A DNA stretch of 64,000 bases from Tanytarsus gracilentus. Its lineage: Eukaryota > Arthropoda > Insecta > Diptera > Chironomidae. The translations under genes and the position numbers were made by a program. The notes beneath the pieces were generated by a model, which did not search any database, had not been told where the DNA came from, and saw nothing but the letters and a program-made list of their open reading frames with translations. The stretch covers positions 2,232,001-2,296,000 of the forward strand of contig JAXRKN010000042.1 in the NCBI GenBank assembly GCA_038502055.1, written 5' to 3'. Shown here one piece after another: positions 1 through 10,319 of the stretch (the first letter of the stretch is position 1; each line of letters starts with the position of its first letter).

Positions 1-505
1 ACAAAGAAAAATTTATTTAAATTTTATCGAAGAATTTCATTCATACAATCATGACTCAAAAGAGAGCTCTATAATTCTATATAAGTTCCTTAAAATTGTC
101 GTCTAATCATACTTTAAAAGAGGAGTGCTAAGAATTATTTTAAATTTTTGTCTCACCATCAAATTCGCATATTTAAGTGCTCTCTCTCTTATACATAGAA
201 AAATGGAGTTTCCTAAATTTTGTGTTAATTCTGATACAATTAATACATTCAATCTAACTCTAGGATCTTTTAATGTGTAGAATAATTTTAATAATGATAA
301 TTAAAAATATTTTTAAGAAAGATTTCTTTAAGTTTGACATAAGTTTAAATTAATCGCAATAATGTCCTTTCGTCTATGTGTGTTTGTGAGCTAAGTATTG
401 AAAACAATCTTTAATCGGTGTACGAGAGGAGAAAAATAAAAGTAAAATTACATCATAAAAAAATGGAAGTTTAAACTCTCCACACATTCAAATAATAATC
501 ATGCT
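1..505. other. non-coding 3' flank of the low-complexity protein gene
   Basis: No coding potential was seen. The stretch is AT-rich and lies downstream of the minus-strand gene that ends at 506, so it probably holds that gene's 3' UTR. Several TTTATT hexamers (AATAAA on the minus strand, for example around 11-16) could serve as polyadenylation signals, but none stands out. Confidence 0.5.
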
Positions 506-1871
506 TTAAGCTTGTTGTTCAGTTGTTGCATTTGCACTTGCTTCCACGAGTTGAGAGCTTTGAGATTTTTCAATTTCAGCGTTTTCACTCGTTTCAGGTG
601 CTTGAGAGCTTTCAGGCTCTTCAACTTTTGCAACTTCATCAGTGGTGGTGGCAGCTGAAGGTGCTGGGTTCTCGTCGCTGCTATTAGTAGTCACTTCTTC
701 AGTAACTGCCTCGTCAGTAGCTGATTTTTCTACATCAACAGTCGTTGAACTCACTGTGATTCCTTCCTCGCTCGTTGACGCTGTGCCATTTTCAGCATTA
801 ACTTTAGCACTTTCAGCCTTTGCCACTTTAGCAGCTTCTCGTTGAACCTAAAAAAATGTGTTAATTTTCGATTAGACACCCAATACAAAAATTGTGACTA
901 TGCGCGAAAGAATGAAAGCAATGACCTACATTTCAACCGTGACCTACCTTTTTCTCAGCCAAATATGCAGCTTTCGCCTCGTCATACTTCTTAACGAAAC
1001 TCTCTCGTTGCTCCTTGAATTTATTGAAGAGCTCATCATTCTTTCCCTTGCCCTTCATGCTCTCCATAATTTCCTCTTTCTTAGCATGTTCAGCTTTAAT
1101 TTCGTCGGTGACAAATGGCGCTTCCAACGAATAAGGATCTCGCGGTTTTTTCTTATTTTTATTAATCGGTTTCTTCACTCCAACGTTGGGCGGTAATTGT
1201 GGCTTATTACCGAGCACACGAGCTTTTGCCTTCGTGACCTTATTGAGCTGATTGGGATTCTTGCGAATTTGATTTGAATTGGGTGGAAATTTGTTTGGTG
1301 GGAAGTTGGGTCGTCGCATAGGTCCTCCTTGACCACCGCCACCACGCATCTGTGGGCCGCCCATCTGTGGACCTCCTCGCATCGGACGATTAGGACCACC
1401 TCCTTGGAACTGCTGTTGCGGCATATTGTTATTATTCCTCATTGGCATACGCTGTTGATTCATCATCTGAGGAGGTGAATTAAATTGAGGCTGCTGAAAG
1501 TTGTTGTTATTCGGTTGATTCATTCGTCTATTGTTATTATTATTATTGTTATTTTGATTCCAGTTTTTATTTTGACCACCACCATTGCCGTTCTGGAAGT
1601 TTTTTCTCATTCGTTTTTGCTGCTGTTGAGGTGCAATTTGATTTTGTGGATTTTTCCTCTTGTTATTGTTCATTTGTTGTCTTTGTTGCGGTTGTTGTGG
1701 CTCATTGAAGTTATTAAAATTGTTACTACTGAAATCCATATAGCCAGAGTCGCTCAATTGAGGCGCATTGAAATTCTGTTGTGGCTGGAAATTTTTCCTC
1801 TGCATCGGTCCATTTCGCATCATGCCGTTGCCACCTTGACCGCCTCGCTTCCTACGATTTCCAGGCAACAT
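506..1871 (-). CDS. Gln/Asn- and RGG-rich low-complexity, probably RNA-binding protein (421 aa, two exons)
   Basis: Two exons join in frame: 1871-948 and 847-506, with a 100-nt intron (donor GTAGGT, acceptor TTTTTTTAG). The predicted product is 421 residues. Residues 1-20 are basic and Gly-rich. Residues 30-160 are dominated by Gln and Asn, with a run of Asn near 107-114, and residues 158-190 contain RGG/GGP repeats typical of single-stranded RNA-binding tails. Residues 210-308 are Lys/Glu-rich and likely helical, with a more ordinary, conserved-looking segment (DPYSLEAPFVTDEI, about 245-258). The second exon gives an acidic Ser/Thr/Glu-rich tail. I do not recognise a named orthologue. Composition suggests an RNP or nucleolar protein, which is inference. 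It is divergently arranged with the WDR74 gene, the two starts being 380 bp apart, so a shared promoter is likely. Confidence 0.8.
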
Positions 1872-2251
1872 TTTGTAATAGTTTTGAGTGCACGAAAATG
1901 AGTTTTTAGGTCACGGAAATTGAAAATAGACTTCTAGAAAAATGTTTTGTTGAGCGTCGAAAAAAAAATCGCGTCAGGGTTCGTCGATACGATAGAAATG
2001 GAGATTTTCGAAATACAGTGAGATGTCTTTGAATGATTTACATAAATATTTAATGTTTTTATGGGAATTTAGGTTGTCGTATATGAGAACAATGTGGAAA
2101 GTGAAACAATCTTTTTAAAAATTATTTTCATCTTGAAGATTTTAATTAAATTCAAACTTATTTCAACTCACGTCCTTTCACTGTATCTCCGAAAATTCGA
2201 ACATTTAAAAATCACGTTCTTTCTTCGCTAAATCATAATAATCGTAAATAA
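1872..2251. promoter_or_regulatory. divergent intergenic region, probable bidirectional promoter
   Basis: These 380 bp separate the start codons of two divergently transcribed genes, the low-complexity protein (minus) and WDR74 (plus). No TATA box is evident on either side, as is usual for housekeeping promoters. Function is inferred from gene arrangement only. Confidence 0.5.
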
Positions 2252-3542
2252 ATGAAGTTTTCGACGGCAAACATCAAGCATGGCGATTACAATGAGAGCC
2301 ACGTGGTGTACATAGGCACACAGACCGGAAGTTTTAAGAGTAAGGATTGAATTTTATCCAGTAATTTGCAACAAAAAATTAATAACGCATTTTTTTTAGG
2401 AATTGACATTTTTAATCAAGATAATCCATACAAACAAACAAACTTCCAAAGCTTAACTAATCTAACGAAAGATTCAAAAGTAACTGCACTGGCATGGGCG
2501 GACGAGGAGAGGAATGAGATTTTGCTTGGCAGGGGAGATTCAGTTATAAGGACATTCGATAGCAGCATCAATAGCTTTTGTGAAACAGAACTTAGCGTGC
2601 CGGAAGGAAAAGTTGTTGGACTTGCGTGGTGTAATGAGTGAGTTGCGATTATATCAATGAAATTAAATCTAAATTATTTTATCATACAGATCAATCGTAG
2701 CCGCAACTGACAATGGTAAAATTCACATCCTAAACGACTCATCGAAGGTCCTTGAAACTGGCGATAATATTTCACGCATGCGACAATGTCCAAAGAACAG
2801 AAATCTGGTTGCGGTTGGTGGTAAAGAGCGCAAGAATAACTTAAAAGTCTTTGATCTTGAGGCGCAAAAACAAGTTTTCTCATCTAAGAATGTTCCTCCC
2901 GATAATCTTCAACTGGAGGTGCCTGTGTGGGAATCTGACATGGCATTTGTGAATAACAGTGACAATTGTTTGGCAACATGCTCGCGATATGGATACATTA
3001 GGCTCTATGATTATCGAGAACAACGTCGGCCGGTTAAAAACTACACTGACAATCGAGATCAAGCGTTTACTTCGTTAGTCGAGCACGATGGAATTATTTA
3101 TGTGGGCACAACTAATGGCTGTCTCTATGCATTTGATTTGAAATCTCTACGAGTGCCTTTACACACGTATAAAGGAGCGGTTGGAAGCATTTCAAGCATT
3201 GCACTCGACGAAACTGGCAAATTTGTATTTGCATCCTCACTCGATCGATACATAAGAGCTTATGACGTTGAAAAAACTCAACTTCTTTATCAGTGTTATG
3301 TGAAATCAAAAGCGAGTGAAATTATGATGAAATCGGCTGATCAAAGACTCCTCGATGAAGCAAGCGCTGCACAGTTGGAGGCTCAAAAGCGTGTGGCCGA
3401 AGGCAGTGATGAAGATTTTGATGACATGTTTGGTAAAATGCAAAAAGTTGAAGATGATGGAAAGCCATCTACTGCCAAGCGAGCGAAAAACTTGAGAAAG
3501 TCTCAAATGAAGCGACACAGCGGTATCGTTTTCAAGACATGA
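2252..3542 (+). CDS. WDR74: WDR74 homologue, WD40-repeat ribosome biogenesis protein (392 aa, three exons)
   Basis: Exons 2252-2339, 2400-2637 and 2690-3542 join in frame across introns of 60 and 52 nt, giving 392 residues, close to the family's usual length of about 385. The start is the ATG at 2252, whose short first exon encodes the first propeller strand (VVYIGTQTGSFKR). WD-type blades are visible, for example the stretch around LATCSRYGYIRLYDYREQRR, followed by a VGTTNGCLYAFDL blade and an FASSLDRYIRAYDV blade. The C-terminal tail is acidic then strongly Lys/Arg-rich, as in WDR74/Nsa1 proteins. In the family the protein acts in the nucleolus on pre-60S particles, with the AAA ATPase NVL2 and the RNA-exosome helicase MTR4. 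The blade order and spacing match WDR74 rather than a generic WD40 protein. Confidence 0.9.
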
Positions 3543-3628
3543 ACTTTATGATAAATTTTGTACATGAATATCAAGCATATAAAATTAACCTTCAATATAT
3601 ATGCCTAAATTTAAAATTTTAAAAATGA

Positions 3629-3634
3629 AATAAA
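3629..3634 (+). terminator. polyadenylation signal of WDR74
   Basis: A canonical AATAAA lies 87 nt after the WDR74 stop codon, in an A/T-rich context. Confidence 0.6.
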
Positions 3635-3639
3635 TCTTG

Positions 3640-4256
3640 ATGGACTCTTAAAAAAAATAAGGAAATTTAAAATTAAGATATAAAGGACACTGATGTGGCT
3701 GTAGCAAAGCTATCCATTTTCTAATCCAATTATGACCACGAAAGCCATCAACGCCAACACGCAATCACCCAAAAAAAGGCACGCAATCAAGTGTGAAGGG
3801 ATGAAATCACTGAATGGTGAACGGTGAACCGAAGGTTAAATTGAAGATAATCAGCTAGAATTAAAATCATATTTTTCGTTGTTAATTTTGTCACTACCGG
3901 CCTTTGTTAAAAAATTTATTTAAATCTTTTTCGTAAACAATTGGACTCGAGTAAATGCTCGCAGTGTTGAAGAAACGAGTGGCAATCAATTTTTTAACTT
4001 TTTGTGGCCATTCTTAAAAGAATTTATTTATAAAATAATATTTTTGAACTACAACCGTTCTCAATGAAAGCTTAAATAATTTTTTTCATGCGTTCTTTTT
4101 TGAGCTAAGAATTTTTTAAATTAAATGAAATTTTAAATGGAAAAGAAGTGGATTTCAAATAAGACGCAATCATTTTGTTTTCAGCGCATTATCTAAAAAT
4201 ATTTTACGTATATGCGTATTTTTCGTATTTCACCATATTTTTTTTGCACAAAAGAA
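3640..4256. other. non-coding intergenic stretch
   Basis: AT-rich DNA between WDR74 and the first small paralogue. No ORF or RNA gene was recognised. Its last part is the upstream region of the 4336 gene. Confidence 0.5.
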
Positions 4257-4264
4257 TATAAAAG
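4257..4264 (+). promoter_or_regulatory. TATA box of small paralogue 1
   Basis: TATAAAAG lies about 79 nt upstream of the ATG at 4336. An initiator-like ACAGTG follows at 4281, giving a predicted start near 4283-4287 and a short 5' leader. A strong TATA promoter suggests regulated rather than housekeeping expression (inference). Confidence 0.6.
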
Positions 4265-4335
4265 ATGATTTTAAGCGAAAACAGTGCATTGTGAAAAAAA
4301 CACTAGAAGAAATCACTTTAAAAAAACTTTAATCG

Positions 4336-4706
4336 ATGGCGCAAATTGAAAAAACTTTAATCGATGGAGTGTCTTCGAAAGGCTTTTGGGAAGTTGTTGG
4401 GGATGTCGTAGTAAAAACTGCAGGTATTGCTGGCGATACAGCCGTTAAAATGATGGTTGTCAGTGCTGGGTCTATCGTTATAACAGGTGAGAGAAATTTC
4501 GAGTCATTTAACAAGATGATAAATTTAAAATTTGTATAATAGGTGGTGCTGTAACATATTTAGTACCATATTTTGGCAGCCGAAAGCTTTTCGACGTGGG
4601 AACCGTGATGATCAAAGAGCCAATAGTGAAAACTTTTGAAGGAAAGAAATTAGATTTTGAGGAACTAGGTGATAAAATGAGCGAAGTAACAAAATATGAG
4701 CGTTAA
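4336..4706 (+). CDS. small Gly/Val-rich protein, tandem paralogue 1 (104 aa, two exons)
   Basis: Exons 4336-4486 and 4543-4706 join across a 56-nt intron (G|GTGAGA, acceptor ATAATAG) to give 104 residues. The N-terminus contains GFWEVVGDVVVKTAG. A hydrophobic centre rich in Val, Ala and Gly follows (about residues 25-62), then a charged C-terminus with KTFEGKKLDFEELGDKM. There is no signal peptide or obvious catalytic motif. It is clearly paralogous to the gene about 940 bp downstream: same intron position and phase, same N-terminal GFW-(E/D)-(V/F)-VGDVVVKT and same C-terminal K-LDFE-(E/D)-LG block. The glycine-rich centre recalls glycine-zipper membrane proteins, or distantly the ISG12/IFI27 type, but I cannot assign a family. 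A TATA box precedes it. Confidence 0.75.
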
Positions 4707-4718
4707 TAGTGTTTTGAA

Positions 4719-4724
4719 AATAAA
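4719..4724 (+). terminator. polyadenylation signal of small paralogue 1
   Basis: AATAAA starts only 13 nt after the stop codon, implying a very short 3' UTR. Confidence 0.55.
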
Positions 4725-4739
4725 AGTTAATTATTTCAA

Positions 4740-5279
4740 GAGCATAATTTCTCAGTTTTTTATTTTTGGTCTTGTTTATCTTTTTTAAAATTTCATGTAA
4801 AAATTAAATAATTTTTTAGTCAATTCTCCTTTTGTCTAGTTTTTTCCGTAATCAATTGAACTCGAGTGACAAAATAAATAAAATTGATTACCGCAAAATT
4901 CATTAAAAAATAAAGACGAGGTAATAAAAAAAGTAACTAGTAGACCCTGTTGTGGACTCAAAGAAGAAGAAAATATTTTTTTATATAATTCTTTTTTTAC
5001 AATGATCGTGCTTTGATTAAATGTTAAATATTTATTAGGATTTATTGATACAATTGTTGTTGTATAAATTGGCTATACCTATAAACGTTTTCTGTTATCG
5101 CACGTTAAGTTTATACCGACAAATATCACTAACACTGTCTGAAAATATTTTATATACAAAAACATTTAATCATATTTCACCATAATTTTTCCTTTATAAC
5201 AGAAAATAAGAAATAAACTTAAAACAGTTGTTATTTGAAATCACATTACTAATATAGTTGCTCCATAAGATTTTTCACG
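4740..5279. other. intergenic spacer between the two small paralogues
   Basis: AT-rich and non-coding. Parts near its right end (ATTTCACCATAATTTTT) resemble the DNA upstream of paralogue 1 (ATTTCACCATATTTTTT), suggesting that the tandem duplication included promoter sequence. Confidence 0.45.
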
Positions 5280-5651
5280 ATGGGTTTTTGGGACTTTGTT
5301 GGAGATGTTGTTGTGAAAACGGTAACTATTACTGCTGGAGGTGCCGCGGTAGCTGGTAAGAACAGTTTTATTGCCATATATTGTCATTTAATAGAAAATT
5401 CAAAATTTACAAAAGGTGGTTTAGCGTTAACTTTAGTGCCAGTTGTTGGCGACGCTGCTGGAGGTGCTCTTTATGGAGCCGGAGCTGCGATGATTGTCCA
5501 GCCTATAAAACAGACTTTTCAAGGAAAAGAATTGGATTTTGAAGATTTGGGTGAAAAAATATGTAAATCAGCGGAATTTGGTTGTAAAACACAAATTGAA
5601 AGTGGTTACGAGTCAGCGTCTTTGATGCCATCGTACTATAATGATTATTAA
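5280..5651 (+). CDS. small Gly/Ala-rich protein, tandem paralogue 2 (103 aa spliced)
   Basis: The frame 5280-5651 is open throughout for 123 codons, but alignment with paralogue 1 shows a 60-nt intron at 5356-5415 (GTAAGA...AAAAG) at exactly the same position and phase. Splicing gives 103 residues. The order is GFWDFVGDVVVKT, a long Gly/Ala/Val/Leu region that could form one or two membrane segments with GxxxG spacing (about residues 17-52), QPIKQTFQGKELDFEDLG, then a polar Tyr/Ser-rich tail. Because the intron is a multiple of three and has no stop, retention would give a 123-residue variant. Function is unknown. The predicted property, membrane insertion or assembly through glycine zippers, is inference. 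Confidence 0.75.
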   Translation: MGFWDFVGDVVVKTVTITAGGAAVAGKNSFIAIYCHLIENSKFTKGGLALTLVPVVGDAAGGALYGAGAAMIVQPIKQTFQGKELDFEDLGEKICKSAEFGCKTQIESGYESASLMPSYYNDY

Positions 5652-5670
5652 TAAGTTTTTTTTATTGAAA

Positions 5671-5676
5671 ATTAAA
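5671..5676 (+). terminator. candidate polyadenylation signal of small paralogue 2
   Basis: ATTAAA, the common variant hexamer, lies 20 nt past the stop codon. Confidence 0.4.
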
Positions 5677-5689
5677 ACGAATATAAATC

Positions 5690-7390
5690 GTTAAAATAGA
5701 ATTTCTTTTTTATCAAAGCTACATTTTAAAGTCAAACACTTGAATCTTATCAATCAAGCGTGACATTACCTAGTAAATTTATTAGTTCGACAAAAGCTTT
5801 ATATTTCGCACGGATAGGTCAATAAATCAATTGTGAGCCACGAGAGTAAGTCATAAAAGTTCATTTAATTTCAATTGAAGTTGTCATATTGAGTTACTTT
5901 CGATGCTTCATTGATATTAATGCTGTCATTTAATGGAATTTCATTAGCTTCTCCATGAATGATCGCACTACGTGATGAATTTTCAAAATAAGCATGCTGA
6001 TATCATCCACAGTCATTAATTCGATGGAAGAAAAATTTATTCGTTAAAGCTTCCCATTCCAGCAGGGTCAATTTCCGATTTTTTAGGTCCCTTCTATTAG
6101 TGAATAAATTTCTCACCATAAACTGCCGCAAGCTTTAAGAAGAAGTAAATTTGGGCATACTGGAAGATACATGATAAAGCATATTTCATCCGAGACAGGA
6201 ACAACCCTCAAATAATGTTTTGTTTCTATTTCAATCTTTTGTGGGAAATTTTAATTACACGGCCAGAAACGGCTACGATTTAAACATTTTGAGTCTATCA
6301 ATTCTCATACCAAAATTGGAGTGTCACAAAGCGTGTTGCATAAATTTTAAAGCCATTATTTCATTATCGCATCTCTCTTCCTTCGATATTTTCTCATCAC
6401 CCATAAAATAGACGATGATGTCGACATAGATATGCTAGGACATGAGTGCTAAAGTTTGCTCACTCGATGGTGTGTTTGTACAATGACATTTTATACGCTT
6501 TTATAGTCATTTTCATCAAGAGTTATCACCACTATTGTAAAGTTGAGTTAAATTGAGATGCATCACATTGTGTTTATACTCTATAGAGAGTTGTTGCACC
6601 ATATTGCATGCTCGTTGAGATAAATTTAGATTAGAATGTCTGAGTTGGTTTTACTTCCTCGTAAATTATCATCAAGCTCATCTTATTACATTTTTTAGTG
6701 TACGGGAGGGGTAAATTGAAAGGGATTTTGGGGATGTCCTTCAATCGTATAATGAACACTCGAGAGAAATGAAATTGAGCTTAAAGCTTTGGATGAAAAA
6801 AATAGCAGATGCTTCGCTGTGAGGTCGTTTGTGAAGCTATTTGGAAAAATTCATTTTGTTCAAGCTTCTTTAAATGTCAAATTTAAAGCATTTTTTGACC
6901 TAAAAAAATGAAATTATTTGACATGATGTGTTATTGTCGTTTATGGTAAACAGGTTAGGTAAATTTTGTCCTTTACTGTTTGCATATCGGATCACATTAT
7001 GCTCAATTTACGATTATGGTTTGCTCAGTTTCAATTTTCCAAGCACACCTCAATTTAAAATTTGCACAAAAAGCCATATTTGAGGTAATCAACTGAAAAA
7101 ATTTCCCTTTTCTCATGCTGGGTGCGCTATCAAACGAAAATATTGACTTTTTATGGACTGCAAACAATTTTATTTTCTGTGCTGATCAAAAGGAAATTTT
7201 CCGCCTTTCAATCCTCTTTTCTTCTTGCACTCAATCAATGCCAATCGTCACTTTAAAGAGAGAGAAAAATCTTGAGAGAAATTTTGGCAGCGGGTGGGAA
7301 TTTTTTCAATCATCGTGATGTAAGCGGAAAGCCACAAAAAAGGAAAATAATTTTCAAGAGATGGCCTGCTTTGAAGCTAATTTCGTTTTT
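5690..7390. other. non-coding intergenic DNA
   Basis: No gene recognised. Short open frames here lack codon bias, splice partners or recognisable motifs. Confidence 0.5.
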
Positions 7391-8770
7391 CTTTTCGTTG
7401 AGTTGACATTGATGGAATTTTCTCTTCCTTTCTTGGTTCTTGGGCAATATAAAAATCAATCTGCAGGTAATCAAATCCGAGACAGATGAGAAAAGTTTCC
7501 ATTATTATGTCTGTCATCAAAAAGAGCCACAAGTTCGTTGAACGTTGAAAGGAATTAATAAGAAAGTTTTTTCGTGGAAAAGAAGTTAAAGTCAAGCTTG
7601 AATCCTCATTATACTTTCCCTCTCTTAATTAGAGCTTGACATTTAGCACTTCCACACTTTTTCTTCTTGCTACCTTTGAAGCCTTCTCACTCGATGAAAA
7701 TTACTTCAATTAGCGTAATTAGTGACTCGAGTGTTGGAGTTAATTTAAATTAGCTATCAAGATTTTTTAATGAAACACGAAACTTTTGGATTTAACCGTG
7801 ATGAGATTGACTTATCGACGTGATCCAAATAAATCCTTCCATGAAAAATTTGCCGTTGAGCTTTCAATAAAAATCCATGATTCGTGACAGATTTTACAGC
7901 GATGTGAGGAAATTGATGCAAATTTATTCAAGGAGAAAATCTGCGCCGGGAATTTAACATTTCGCGTTTTGGGGGTGCTGAATATTTTATAAGAAATATG
8001 AAAGTGAATTGATTCAATATTAAACGGCCGTTTTTATTTTAAAATTTTAATTTTATCAAAAACTTTTTTTAAGTAAAAATCATGTGATTTTAAAAATTAC
8101 TATTCTAAACAAGTTCTCATCCCTTGCAAGCCAAATAACACCTCAATGAAAACAACTTGACGAATGTTAAATTCCATCGTCGACATCAATTTCAATTTTT
8201 CTTCTCACTCCAGCCGAATGCGTTAAAAATTCTTTACAATTTTCTTTACTGAATTGATCCCATCACGAATATTTTAAATCATTCACAAAATTCCCTCGAC
8301 AGGTCATTGAAAAGATTTTCAACTTTGCGAGTCTTTCAATTTTTCCTCACAGCGTGTGTCCTCGTGCGAAGGTAAAATTCTAATTTTCTGAATGTTTGCA
8401 GAGGAAGAAAAAGAATAAATGGAAAAGTTTTACAACTGTGTGGCCATTTGGCAGTGGTCAAAATGGTCAACATAAATATTTGTGTCAGTTAGGTGGAAAA
8501 AATTCTTCAAGATCGATAAAGTTCAGCTTTAAAGGAACTTGAGAAATTCTCATGCAATTGAGTCACGATTTTTTGCACACTTTTATTCACATATGAAATA
8601 CAATTCAGATGATGTCTGTGAGGTGTGCCACATTTATGTTTGTTGTTGGTAAAACACCAGGAAGTACATCATGTCTTCGTTTCAGGTGGATTCTATTTAT
8701 TTATTTATTAAGATCATGTCGGGTACATGCAGCAGAAAAAAGTAGGGTGAGAATGATTTTAAGAAGTAAT

Positions 8771-8858
8771 GTCGTCGGTGTGTGGGTGTCGCGAGTGTCG
8801 TGGGTGTCGTGAGTGTCGTGGGTGTACGTCAGTGTCGTCAGTGTGTAGTGTCGTAGTC
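8771..8858 (+). repeat. minisatellite array, 9-10 bp unit (GTGTCGTGG-type)
   Basis: About nine imperfect copies of a 9-bp unit, GTGTCGTGG / GTGTCGTGA / GTGTCGTCA, drifting into GTGTACGTCA units at the right end. It is markedly GT-rich and GC-richer than its surroundings. A related array lies at 10206-10319. Confidence 0.8.
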
Positions 8859-9605
8859 CTTATTTTTTTTTAACTTAATTTAAATTTGTATAATAATCCA
8901 AAAATATTTTATCAAAACTCTCCAAAGTTTTAAAATATTTAAAGACCATTCACAAAAGCTTTAAGCTTAATTTTTTTTAAAAAATTTTCTTATAAAACTT
9001 CAAAATTACGACTTGGACATTAAAATTTTTCAATTCAGGAAAAGTTATTTTTTTTTGTGGGTTTTTTAATTTTAAAAATATTTGTTTTTTGTTTTAATTT
9101 TGAAAATTAAACATACTGTTGAATTAAACGAAGTGAACAGTCACTTTCTTCTTTTAAAATTCTTTAATATACCTTAAAAATTTTTTTTTCGAATGAGTAA
9201 AACAAGTTTTGCTAAAAATAAAATCCTAATTACGTGACATTAATGACATTATGTTTGGAAGCGAAAGAGTCTCAAAATTCTTAGAATGAAGTATAATATA
9301 ATAAAAAACTTATCAAATGTTTCGATTGGCTTGAGGCACTTGATGAAATTTAAAAACTGGATTAAATTATGTTTATATCGATTTTCCCAATTTTAATGAT
9401 GTCTTTAAAAACGGTTGAACTTTTGATCGTTGATCTGTCTTTATTCATGAAAGTGAAAACAAGACCTCCAAAAAATATTTCGTATTCTTTTTATTCCAAT
9501 TGGATGCAATTATTCAACGTTTGGATGGATAGTTAATAAATTTTATTTATTTAATTAATTTTTTTAAATTAAGATATTTTAAAATAAGTTGCTTATTATG
9601 AATTA

Positions 9606-9873
9606 TTTGGGGGTCAGAGGTTTTTCAAAAAAAAAAAGGACATGATGATTAAAATCCGGGAACAAAAATTTTTCTAAAAAATTCCTTTGCTCAAAATTTT
9701 TCATCTTTTAAAGTTAATGCATTTAAAAAAAAGGTTATAAACTTTTTTGAAATTAGTGAAAATTTCTATTTTTTTAATTGAAAATCCGGAAATTTTTACT
9801 CAATCCGGGACACGGGAAATTTTCTGAAAATCCGGGAATGTCCCAGTAAAACTCCTGCAGTTGACCGCCCTTG
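9606..9873. mobile_element. degenerate hAT-like non-autonomous DNA transposon fragment
   Basis: Both ends carry related sequence in inverted orientation: GGGGGTCA...AAAATCCGGGAAC on the left and, reading the right end on the minus strand, CAAGGGCGGTCA...CCCGGATTTTC. The right terminus CAAGG fits the hAT YARNG terminal consensus. Three further copies of an ATCCGGGA/ATCCGGAA motif lie inside. I could not find a matching target-site duplication, so the boundaries are uncertain and the element is probably old. Confidence 0.4.
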
Positions 9874-10205
9874 AATTTTCACTTTGTAAAATTGATGTCA
9901 TGTGTAATTTAAATTTAATTACTATTTGTTTTGTAGTAGCAACGCAACGTTCAACGGTTAATGTAAAATATTTGAATAACGGGTCTTCTGATAGATGTTG
10001 TCATTTTATTTTTTTCGACGGTTGCAGAATCATTTTTTTTGATAAAAAAAAGCGTGAAAAAAAGGTTTTCAAATATTATGAAATGTTATTGCTTTTAAAA
10101 AAGTTTAATATATATTTTTAGAGACTTAACATAAATTAAGGGTTGTAAAAAGACAATTTCTTATTTTTTGTCTTTTTTTTCATTTTATCTTTGTTAATTT
10201 TTGAT

Positions 10206-10319
10206 GTGCGCGTCAGTGTACGTGGGTGTACGTCAGTGTACGTGGGTGTACGTGAGTGTACGTAAATGCACGTCAGTGTACGTGGGTGTACGTCAGTGTA
10301 CGTCAGTGTACGTCAGTTC
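10206..10319 (+). repeat. minisatellite array, 10-bp unit (CGTCAGTGTA-type)
   Basis: About eleven tandem 10-mers, alternating CGTCAGTGTA and CGTGGGTGTA with single CGTGAGTGTA and CGTAAATGCA variants. The unit is clearly related to the 9-bp unit at 8771-8858. The pair of arrays brackets about 1.35 kb of AT-rich DNA containing the hAT-like fragment. Confidence 0.85.

Noticed and set aside
933..1901. Open frames on other strands and frames over the low-complexity gene (for example 1485-1901 plus, 1175-1399 minus)
   Set aside because: They are shadows of the Gln/Asn/Gly-rich codons of the real minus-strand exon.
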